Assembly: GCF_023264895.1 (NCBI RefSeq) | Contig: NZ_JAHFUY010000041.1 | Span: forward strand, 1 to 38,974 | Length of the DNA stretch: 38,974 bases | DNA from: Herbiconiux sp. | GTDB taxonomy: Bacteria > Actinomycetota > Actinomycetes > Actinomycetales > Microbacteriaceae | Direction of reading: 5' to 3' | In this document: piece after piece, positions 1 to 6,073 of the stretch | How the letters are laid out: the number at the start of each line of letters is the position of its first letter | Position numbering within the stretch: position 1 is the stretch's first letter | Made by a program: the position numbers and the translations under genes | The notes under the pieces: generated by a model | The model's input: the letters and a program-made list of their open reading frames with translations, nothing else | What the model was told of the DNA's origin: nothing | The model's database searches: none

Positions 1-299
1 GACGCGCTCGAGGTGGGGGCACTCGCGGCGGGGACGCCGACGGCGGACGCACTCGCGGCGGGGGCACTCGCGGCGGTGGCGCCGACGGTCGAGGCGACGT
101 CGGCGGCTGCAGCCGCGGGCTGGCCGGCAGCTGCAGCATCTGCGGCGGCCGGGCGGATGATCGCCGTGGGCGCGGTGTCGGCGGTCGCCCACTCGGGCTG
201 GCCCGCATCCGCGCTCTGGTTCGCCTCGGTACCGCGTGCTTCCGCTTCACGGAGCTCACGTCGTGTGCGAGGGGTCTCGTCGTCCGACATCGAAGCCAT
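1..299 (-). CDS. Partial Ala-rich protein, N-terminal part only
   Basis: This reading frame is open from an ATG at 299 to the left edge, so only about 99 N-terminal residues are present. The start reads MASMSDDETPRTRRELREAE, a charged head with a TRRELREAE motif of the kind seen at the cytoplasmic N-terminus of many actinobacterial membrane or envelope proteins. It is followed by a low-complexity Ala/Pro/Ser stretch built from repeats of the codons for AASAP. No catalytic motif is visible, and the function cannot be given because the body of the protein lies outside the window. No clear Shine-Dalgarno sequence precedes either ATG (299 or 290). It lies downstream of the oxidoreductase gene on the same strand. 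Confidence 0.6.
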   Translation of the reverse strand, partial: MASMSDDETPRTRRELREAEARGTEANQSADAGQPEWATADTAPTAIIRPAAADAAAAGQPAAAAADVASTVGATAASAPAASASAVGVPAASAPTSSA

Positions 300-362
300 G
301 GTACGCGACGCCGCTCGACACGCCGCGCCGCGGCCGGCGATGCGACGCTGATGGACACGGCT

Positions 363-388
363 GAGGGGATGCTCTCGCGAGCCCCCTC
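363..388 (-). terminator. Possible hairpin terminator after the oxidoreductase gene
   Basis: GAGGGG (363-368) pairs with CCCCTC (383-388), and an inner GCTC (371-374) pairs with GAGC (379-382) across a two-base bulge. It directly follows the oxidoreductase stop codon on the minus strand. No T-run follows, so it may be a weak terminator or only an mRNA-end structure. Confidence 0.35.
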
Positions 389-393
389 GGGCG

Positions 394-1377
394 CTACTCG
401 CCCGGGTAGCGGAGGCCGATCCGGGAGCGGATCTCGTCGAGCGTGCGCATGATCGCGAGCGTCTCGGCGTGCGGGAGCACGGGGCTCTCGCGCTCGCCGG
501 CCCGGATCATCCGCTCGAGCTCGAAGGCCTCGTAGCGCATGCCCTGCTCACCGCTCTCGGGCGCGAACCTCTCGAGCACGCGGCCGTCGGGGTCGATCAC
601 GCGGAAGGTCGTGGGGGCGTACCAGGTGCGGTCGATCTCGATCCGGGCGAGGGTGCCCACGATCGCCGCCCGCACGGGCCCCGCGGTGTCGAGCGCGCTG
701 TGCGAGACCGACTGGCGGCCGCCCTCGTGCTCGAGGATGATCGCGGTCTGGCGGTCGACCCCTGTGGCGGTCATGCTCGCGTGGGCCAGCAGACCGGTGG
801 GGAGGCCGAGCAGGTCCACACCGAGCGACACCGGGTAGATGGCCAGGTCGAGCAGTGCTCCCCCGCCCAGCTCGGGCGACTGCAGGCGATGCGACGGGTC
901 GGAGGGGAGCAGCTGCTGGTGGTCGGCGAGCACGGTGCGCACGTCGCCGAGGGTGCCCGCGGCGATGATCTCCCGGATGCGCACCATCTGAGGCAGGAAC
1001 CGCGACCACATCGCCTCGAGCAGGGCGACGCCCGCCTCGTCGGCGGCGATGAGCACGCGCTCGGCCTCGGCGGCGTTCAGCGTGAACGGCTTCTCGACGA
1101 GCACATGCTTGCCGTGCGAGATGGCGAGCAGCGCGTTCTCGGCGTGGAAGGGATGCGGAGTCGCGACGTAGATCACGTCGACCTCAGGATCGGCCACGAG
1201 CGCCTCGTAGCTCGCGTGTGCACGGGCGATGCCGAAGCGGCCGGCGAACTCCTCGGCGCTGGCCGCGCGGCGGGATCCGACCGCCGACACCGTGAGGCCC
1301 GCGGCCTGGATGTCGGTCACGAACGTGGCGGCGATGCCGCCGGTGCCGAGGATCCCCCAGCGGATTGGTTCAGTCAT
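394..1377 (-). CDS. Gfo/Idh/MocA family NAD(P)-dependent oxidoreductase
   Basis: A 327-aa soluble oxidoreductase, full length for the family. The N-terminal Rossmann fold shows the dinucleotide motif GILGTGGIA (residues 8-16). The family signature EKPFTLN lies at about residues 95-101, and LEAMWSRFLP at about 119-128 resembles the dihydrodiol/D-xylose dehydrogenase branch. It probably oxidises or reduces a sugar or cyclic polyol with NAD(P); the substrate cannot be read from sequence. The start is fixed by the usual short lead-in before the Rossmann strand. That ATG shares its A with the last base of the upstream tRNA-Thr CCA end, leaving no room for a ribosome binding site, so translation is probably leaderless after tRNA 3' processing. 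Confidence 0.88.
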   Translation of the reverse strand: MTEPIRWGILGTGGIAATFVTDIQAAGLTVSAVGSRRAASAEEFAGRFGIARAHASYEALVADPEVDVIYVATPHPFHAENALLAISHGKHVLVEKPFTLNAAEAERVLIAADEAGVALLEAMWSRFLPQMVRIREIIAAGTLGDVRTVLADHQQLLPSDPSHRLQSPELGGGALLDLAIYPVSLGVDLLGLPTGLLAHASMTATGVDRQTAIILEHEGGRQSVSHSALDTAGPVRAAIVGTLARIEIDRTWYAPTTFRVIDPDGRVLERFAPESGEQGMRYEAFELERMIRAGERESPVLPHAETLAIMRTLDEIRSRIGLRYPGE

Positions 1378-1452
1378 GGGGCCGCCTCCGGGAATCGAAC
1401 CCGGGACCTATTCATTACGAGTGAATCGCTCTGCCGACTGAGCTAAGGCGGC
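1377..1452 (-). tRNA. tRNA-Thr (anticodon CGT)
   Basis: A full cloverleaf reads on the minus strand. The 7-bp acceptor stem pairs 1446-1452 with 1381-1387. The anticodon stem ATTCA/TGAAT encloses loop CTCGTAA with anticodon CGT, reading ACG. The T arm is CCGGG-TTCGATT-CCCGG. The 3' end appears to encode CCA (1379-1377) after a discriminator C at 1380, which is unusual for a threonine tRNA. The terminal A is also the first base of the downstream oxidoreductase ATG. Confidence 0.95.
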
Positions 1453-1455
1453 CTG

Positions 1456-1476
1456 GCCGTTCGCTTCGCGAGCGGC
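1456..1476 (-). other. Strong 9-bp hairpin just upstream of tRNA-Thr
   Basis: The 21-nt segment folds into a 9-bp stem (one G-U pair) with a three-base loop. It sits between the end of the tetR gene and the tRNA 5' end on the minus strand. It could end the tetR transcript or lie in the tRNA precursor leader. No T-run is present. Confidence 0.4.
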
Positions 1477-1486
1477 ACAGCAACAA

Positions 1487-1492
1487 AGCATA
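1487..1492 (-). promoter_or_regulatory. Possible -10 box of the tRNA-Thr promoter
   Basis: The minus strand reads TATGCT (4 of 6 matches to TATAAT) 34 nt upstream of the tRNA 5' end. No convincing -35 was found, so confidence is limited. Confidence 0.35.
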
Positions 1493-1521
1493 GCCGATCC
1501 GGAGAGCACCGGCGCACACCC

Positions 1522-2247
1522 TCAGCCGCGAGAGGCTGCGCCCGCCACCTCGTGCAGTCGCGCGTGCGAGCGCAGCAGCAGCTCCCGCAGCGACGCCGAC
1601 TCCGGATGCTCGAGCCACGAGGTCCAGGCCGCGCGCGCGACGGTCAGCACCAGCAGGCTGATCAGGCGCGCCCGCTCGGCGATCTCGGGGTCGACCGGGG
1701 CGTTCGGGTCGCCCGCTGGGACTCCGGCACCGGCGGATCCGGTGCTCACGTCTCCGGTGAGGCCCGATCCGGTGCCGCCCGATCCGGTGCCGCCCGCCGC
1801 CAGGCGTTTCGCGACCGAGGCGCTGACGGCGGCCTCGAACTCCCGCACCCTGTGCATCTTGAGCGCCACGATCTGCGGGTACTCGGCCACGAGTCGGCGC
1901 CGCAGCTGGTGCAGCTCCGGATCGACGGCGCCGTCGGCTTCGGCGTCGGCCTGCTCGGCCATGATCTCGATGAGGTCGCCGAGCGGATCGCCGTCCGGCC
2001 CGAGAGCCTCGAACCGGCGCGCGGTCTCCTCGTCGAAGGTCATCGGGAGGTCGCCCGCGAGCGAATCCTCCTTCGTGGGGAAGTAGTTGAAGAACGTGCG
2101 CGGCGAGACTCCGGCGTCGCGGCTGATGTCGTCGATCGTGACCTGGTCGAGGCCGTGCTCCGCCGTGAGTCGCAGCACCGACAGCTGGATGCTGCGGCGC
2201 GTGGCCCGGCGCTTGCGCTCGCGCAGGCCCGGCTCCTGGATGCTCAT
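1522..2247 (-). CDS. TetR/AcrR family transcriptional regulator
   Basis: A 241-aa repressor-type protein. The N-terminal helix-turn-helix at about residues 10-57 carries the hallmark TIDDISRDAGVSPRTFFNYF and then PTKEDSL. The ligand-binding half is helical and interrupted at about residues 165-200 by a Gly/Ser/Thr-rich linker, encoded by short direct repeats, that is probably disordered. The ATG at 2247 starts MSIQEPGLRERKRRATRRSI, which fits family starts; an in-frame GTG further upstream overlaps the peptidase stop and is a weaker choice. The gene starts 11 bp after the stop of the secreted peptidase gene, so the two are co-transcribed. Its target and ligand are unknown. Confidence 0.88.
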   Translation of the reverse strand: MSIQEPGLRERKRRATRRSIQLSVLRLTAEHGLDQVTIDDISRDAGVSPRTFFNYFPTKEDSLAGDLPMTFDEETARRFEALGPDGDPLGDLIEIMAEQADAEADGAVDPELHQLRRRLVAEYPQIVALKMHRVREFEAAVSASVAKRLAAGGTGSGGTGSGLTGDVSTGSAGAGVPAGDPNAPVDPEIAERARLISLLVLTVARAAWTSWLEHPESASLRELLLRSHARLHEVAGAASRG

Positions 2248-2258
2248 CGTGCTGCCGC

Positions 2259-3848
2259 TCAGCTCGTGCACTGGGGATCCGCCGAGGGCACCGTGCCCTC
2301 GAGGAAGTAGGCGTCCACGGTGTCCGACACACAGCTCGAGGAGTTGTAGGCGGTGTGCCCCTCGCCCTTGAACGTCACGAGCTGGCCGTTCTCGAGCTGG
2401 CCGGCCAGCGCCTCGGCCCACTTGTAGGGGGTGGCGGGATCGCCGGTCGTGCCCACCACGAGGATCGGGGCGGAGCCCGCCGCCGTGACCGTGTCGGGCA
2501 CGCGCGTGGAGGGGAAGGGCCACTGTGCGCAGGCGATGTCGCCGTAGGTCCAGTACGGGCCGACCGTGGGAGAGGCCGCGATCAGCCGCTCGTTCTGCTC
2601 GGCGATGACGGCCGGATCGGAGGTGGCCGGGTAGTCGGAGCACGAGATGGCGTTGAACGACTCGATCAGGTTGTCGGCGTAGGTGCCGTCTTCGTTGCGG
2701 CTGTTGTAGGCATCCGCCAGCTGCAGCGCGAAGTCGGCCTGGCCCTGGTCGACGGCGAGGAACATGGTGTCGAGGTAGCCCCAGTTCGCCTCGTTGTAGA
2801 GCGGGTAGAAGATGGCGGTGAGCAGGCTCGACGAGCCGAGCTCGCGGCCGTCGCTGCCCTTGAGAGGGCTCTGGTCGACCTCGGCCAGGAGATCCTGGAT
2901 CTTCTCGAGCGCCTGCTCGGTGGTGCCGTCGAACCAGCACGCGGAGCCGCTCGTGCACGCGTCGAGGTAGCTCGTGAGGGCGCGCTCGAAGCCCTCCGCC
3001 TGCGAGATGGTGATATCGAAGCCGCTCGAGGCCGGGTCTTCGGCGCCGTCGAGCACCATGCGGCCGACCTTCTCGGGGAACTCCTCCGCGTACTCGGCCC
3101 CGAGCAGGGTGCCGTAGGAGTAGCCGAGGTAGTTCAGGGCCGGGTCGCCCACGAGGGCGCGCAGCATGTCGAGGTCGCGGATGGTGCTCTCGGTGCCGAT
3201 GAACTCGAGCAGGTCGCCCGTGTTCTGGGCGCACTTGTCGGCGAAGCCCTTCGCGGTGGCGGTGTAGGCAGCGATCCACTCCTCCGAGCCGCGCTCCCCC
3301 GGCACGATGTCGTAGAGCCAGGCGTCCTTCTCCTCGTCGGTGAGGCACGTCACCGCATCCGAGTGACCGGTGCCGCGGGGGTCGTAGCCGATGAGGTCGT
3401 AGCGGGTCTGCAGGCTGGGGTGGGCTGCGTAGTCGGCGGACTGCTCCACGAAGTCGTAGGCCGAACCGCCCGGGCCGCCCGGGTTCACGAAGAGGGAGCC
3501 GAGGCGATCGCCGCCGGAGGCCGCCTTCTTGATGAGCGCGAGGTCGACCGTGCGGCCGTCCTGCGGGTTGGCCCAGTCGAGCGGGGCGACCGCGGTGGTG
3601 CACTGGAAGGGACCGCCGCACGACTTCCAGGAGAGGGTCTGGGTGTAGAACGGCTCGAGCTCGGGGGCGACGTCTTCGTCGAGGGGAGCGGTCGTGGTCG
3701 GGGCCGCCGGCGTGACCGCCGACTGCGGCGGGGAGTAGCTGCCCGTGAACCAGGTGACGCAGCCCGTGAGCAGCAGAGCGGAGGCCGCCACGACGGCGAG
3801 CGCGCCGGCGAGGCGTCGCGCGCGGCGGGGGGTGCGGTTCGAGGTCAC
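2259..3848 (-). CDS. Secreted lipoprotein alpha/beta hydrolase, TAP-like tripeptidyl aminopeptidase family
   Basis: A 529-aa exported hydrolase. A basic N-terminus (NRTPRRARR) and hydrophobic segment end in a lipobox, LLLTGC, so the mature protein is probably a lipid-anchored surface enzyme. The alpha/beta-hydrolase fold includes the oxyanion-side NPGGPGGSA motif and the nucleophile elbow GYSYG. The C-terminal TAP-like region carries the acid residue in GTTGDPATP and the catalytic His in GEGHTAY. Relatives (SlpD/SlpE, tripeptidyl aminopeptidases) remove short peptides from the N-terminus of proteins; substrate is unproven here. It starts at a GTG preceded by AAAGG seven bases upstream. A tetR gene follows directly. 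Confidence 0.9.
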   Translation of the reverse strand: MTSNRTPRRARRLAGALAVVAASALLLTGCVTWFTGSYSPPQSAVTPAAPTTTAPLDEDVAPELEPFYTQTLSWKSCGGPFQCTTAVAPLDWANPQDGRTVDLALIKKAASGGDRLGSLFVNPGGPGGSAYDFVEQSADYAAHPSLQTRYDLIGYDPRGTGHSDAVTCLTDEEKDAWLYDIVPGERGSEEWIAAYTATAKGFADKCAQNTGDLLEFIGTESTIRDLDMLRALVGDPALNYLGYSYGTLLGAEYAEEFPEKVGRMVLDGAEDPASSGFDITISQAEGFERALTSYLDACTSGSACWFDGTTEQALEKIQDLLAEVDQSPLKGSDGRELGSSSLLTAIFYPLYNEANWGYLDTMFLAVDQGQADFALQLADAYNSRNEDGTYADNLIESFNAISCSDYPATSDPAVIAEQNERLIAASPTVGPYWTYGDIACAQWPFPSTRVPDTVTAAGSAPILVVGTTGDPATPYKWAEALAGQLENGQLVTFKGEGHTAYNSSSCVSDTVDAYFLEGTVPSADPQCTS

Positions 3849-3962
3849 GGAGGGCCTTTCGTGGGTCGTGCGGTGCCGGTGGAGCTGTGTGCGGGTGGAG
3901 CGGGTGGGGGTGCGGGTGCGGGTGGAGCGGGTGCGGGCCGAGCCGCTGCGGGTGGAGTGGCG
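3849..3962. repeat. Short intergenic stretch of degenerate GGTGCGGGTGGAGCGGGTG repeats
   Basis: The 114-bp gap between holB and the peptidase gene is almost wholly made of G-rich units based on GCGGGTGGAGCGGGTG on the plus strand. No gene or clear promoter is visible beyond the peptidase ribosome binding site at its left end. Confidence 0.5.
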
Positions 3963-5213
3963 CTAGCCGGTGCGGTGGGCGTGGCGGGACGACTCGGCCA
4001 GCGTGACGAGCATCGCCTCGAGCGAGAGCGCCGGAGCCACGTTCGCCGCAATCCTCCGCCGGGCCGCCGCGATCGCGTCCATCGCCGCGAGGGTCGATGA
4101 CGAATCGTTACCGGCGGCCGCCTCGAGGACGCGGGGGCGGATGGCCTCGTTCACGAGCTCGAGGTCGACGACCGGCGCGCCTGCACCGGCCTGCGCGGCA
4201 TCGGCCCCGCCGTCGCTCACGGCGCCGAGCTGAACGAGCAGGATGTCGCGGAAGAGCGACAGCAGGTCGGTGAGGATGCGGTCGAGGCCGTCGCGGAGGC
4301 TCCGGGTGGCGCGACGCTTCTGGTCGTCTTCGAGAGCCTTGATCTGGCCGCGGAGGGCCTGCGGCACCGCCTGCCCGGGCTCGACGCCGAGCGAGCGGAG
4401 CGCGGCGGCGCGCTCCTCGGCGTCGCGCTCCTCAGTGATGGCCTGGGCGTCGGCCCCCGCGATCTCGAGCAGCCGGGCGGCTCCGCGCACGGCGTCGCCC
4501 ACGCTCCGCACGTCGAGCGCGAGATCGAGGGTCTCGGCCCGTCGGGCTCTGGCCTCGTCGTTGGTGGCGAGGCGGTGGGCCATGCCGATGTGGCTCTGCG
4601 ACTCACGCGCGGCGCGCTCGGCGAGCTGGGGCTCGACGCCATCGCGCTTCACGAGCAGGGCTGCGACGTCCTCCGTGCTCGGCACGCGGAGACGCACGGA
4701 CCGGACGCGCGAGCGGATGGTGGGCAGCAGATCAGCCTCGCTGGGGGCGCACAGGATCCAGACCGTGCGCTCGGGCGGCTCCTCGAGGGCCTTCAGCAGC
4801 ACGTTCGACGTGCGCTCCTGCATGCGGTCGGCGTCTTCGATGACCACCACGCGGTAGCGCGCGACCGACGGCGAGAACTGCGAGGCCGACACGAGCCGGC
4901 GCACCTCCTCGATGGAGATGATGACGCGCTCGGTGGCGAGCACGGCCAGGTCGGGGTGGGACCTGGCCGCGACCTGACGGCAGTCGGAGCACACGCCGCA
5001 GCCGCCGTTCCGGCAGAGCAGAGCGGATGCGAAGGCGTACGCGAGGTTGGAACGGCCGGACCCCGGAGGGCCGGTGACGAGCCACGAGTGCGTCATGGAG
5101 TCGGGGGTGTCGTGCACGACTCCCCCGCCAGTGGTGCGCGTGGAGCTCTCGGCGGCCGCGCGGAAGACCTCGATGGCGGCCGCCTGGCCGGTGAGGTCAT
5201 CCCATACGCTCAT
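3963..5213 (-). CDS. holB: DNA polymerase III delta' subunit
   Basis: A 416-aa clamp-loader subunit. The AAA+ core has a Walker A-type GPPGSGRSN at about residues 48-56, a zinc-binding cluster with CRNGGCGVCSDC at about 67-78, Walker B-type VVVIEDADRM, and the sensor segment SNVLLKALEEPPERTVWIL. The Walker A Lys is replaced by Arg (GSGRSN), consistent with delta' being a non-hydrolysing wrench that opens the sliding clamp. The C-terminal region is longer than in E. coli HolB. The ATG at 5213 is preceded on the minus strand by TAGATT six bases upstream, suggesting a leaderless transcript separate from tmk. tmk and topA lie upstream. Confidence 0.95.
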   Translation of the reverse strand: MSVWDDLTGQAAAIEVFRAAAESSTRTTGGGVVHDTPDSMTHSWLVTGPPGSGRSNLAYAFASALLCRNGGCGVCSDCRQVAARSHPDLAVLATERVIISIEEVRRLVSASQFSPSVARYRVVVIEDADRMQERTSNVLLKALEEPPERTVWILCAPSEADLLPTIRSRVRSVRLRVPSTEDVAALLVKRDGVEPQLAERAARESQSHIGMAHRLATNDEARARRAETLDLALDVRSVGDAVRGAARLLEIAGADAQAITEERDAEERAAALRSLGVEPGQAVPQALRGQIKALEDDQKRRATRSLRDGLDRILTDLLSLFRDILLVQLGAVSDGGADAAQAGAGAPVVDLELVNEAIRPRVLEAAAGNDSSSTLAAMDAIAAARRRIAANVAPALSLEAMLVTLAESSRHAHRTG

Positions 5214-5219
5214 GCCCCC

Positions 5220-5225
5220 AATCTA
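5220..5225 (-). promoter_or_regulatory. -10 box TAGATT, leaderless start of holB
   Basis: The minus strand reads TAGATT, then six bases, then the holB ATG. This TANNNT box directly before the start codon is the typical arrangement of leaderless actinobacterial mRNAs. Confidence 0.5.
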
Positions 5226-5265
5226 TCGGCAGCCCCTGACAGTCCGGTCCGGCCCCCTCCGCCCC

Positions 5266-5297
5266 GGAACTCCGGTGCCGGGGAACTCCGGTGCCGG
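5266..5297. repeat. Two perfect 16-bp tandem repeats
   Basis: The unit GGAACTCCGGTGCCGG occurs at 5266-5281 and again at 5282-5297, in the tmk-holB gap just before the large inverted repeat. Confidence 0.8.
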
Positions 5298-5322
5298 GAC
5301 ACGCGCGACCCCGAGACCGGGC

Positions 5323-5411
5323 GCGACTTGACAGAAAGTGCGCCTAAGACCGCCGACTTGACACAAGATGTGCCAAGTCGGCGCTCTTACGCACAACTAC
5401 TGTCAAGTCGC
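5323..5411. repeat. 89-bp inverted repeat with two 42-bp arms (35 of 42 positions pair)
   Basis: Arms 5323-5364 and 5370-5411 are reverse complements at 35 of 42 positions without gaps, around the five-base centre 5365-5369. Each arm itself holds CGACTTG twice, 30 bp apart (left arm at 5324 and 5354), so the element has four such half-sites. It fills the gap between tmk (ends 5453) and holB (starts 5213). As RNA on either strand it would form a long stem. It could be a palindromic dispersed element (REP or MITE-like), a multi-site operator, or an mRNA stabiliser; no ORF or target-site duplication was identified. Confidence 0.85.
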
Positions 5412-5452
5412 GGCGCGCCCCGGTCCCCGGCGGCGCTCCGGCGAGGGGCGGC

Positions 5453-6073
5453 TCAGGCGAGGAGGGGGGCGACGCGGGCGCGGATGCGGGCGGCGAGCTC
5501 CTCGGGGGGCAGCGCGGCGTCGAGCACGAGGAAGCGCTCGGGCTCGTCGGCGGCGAGGCCGAGGAACGCGGAGCGCACCCGGGCGTGGAACTCGCTCTTC
5601 TCGGCCTCGAGCCGATCGAACCGCTTGTTGGCGCCGTCGAGTCGGGCGCGGGCCGCGGTCTCGTCGAGATCGAGGAGGATCGTGAGGTCGGGGAGCAGCC
5701 CCTCGGCGGCCCACAGGCTGAGCGAGCGGATCTCCGCCGCGTCGAGCACGCGGCCGGCACCCTGGTAGGCGACGGACGAGTCGAGGTAGCGATCCTGCAC
5801 CACGACCTCGCCGCGCTCGAGGGCCGGGCGCACCTTCGTGGCGATGTGGTGCGCACGGTCCGCCGCGTAGAGCAGCGCCTCGGCGCGCGGGGCGATGTGG
5901 CCGCGACTGTGCAGCACGATCTCGCGCACCTCGGTGCCGAAGTCCGTGCCCCCGGGCTCGCGAGTGCGCACGACGGTCTGCCCCGCCTCGACGAGCCAGG
6001 ACTCGAGCAGACCCGCCTGCGTGCTCTTGCCGGAGCCGTCACCACCCTCGAGCGTGATGAAGACCCCGCTCAC
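5453..6073 (-). CDS. tmk: Thymidylate kinase (dTMP kinase)
   Basis: A 206-aa enzyme that phosphorylates dTMP to dTDP for DNA synthesis. The P-loop is EGGDGSGKST at about residues 9-18, the TREPGG motif at about 37-42 contacts dTMP, the DRYLDSS motif follows at about 94-100, and the LID region lies before ARARLDGANKRFDRLE. Length is normal. The GTG start at 6073 overlaps the topA stop codon (GTGA), so translation is coupled to topA, the common actinobacterial topA-tmk-holB order. Confidence 0.96.
   Translation of the reverse strand: MSGVFITLEGGDGSGKSTQAGLLESWLVEAGQTVVRTREPGGTDFGTEVREIVLHSRGHIAPRAEALLYAADRAHHIATKVRPALERGEVVVQDRYLDSSVAYQGAGRVLDAAEIRSLSLWAAEGLLPDLTILLDLDETAARARLDGANKRFDRLEAEKSEFHARVRSAFLGLAADEPERFLVLDAALPPEELAARIRARVAPLLA

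Noticed and set aside
13-351. Plus-strand Ala-rich ORF at the left edge
   Set aside because: It is the complement of the minus-strand open frame that starts at 299 with a normal protein head; repeats make both strands open.
1522-3621. A 699-codon minus-strand frame covering TetR and most of the peptidase gene
   Set aside because: Only the part from 2247 onward is TetR-like; the upstream part is a shifted frame of the peptidase, which has a complete lipoprotein ORF.
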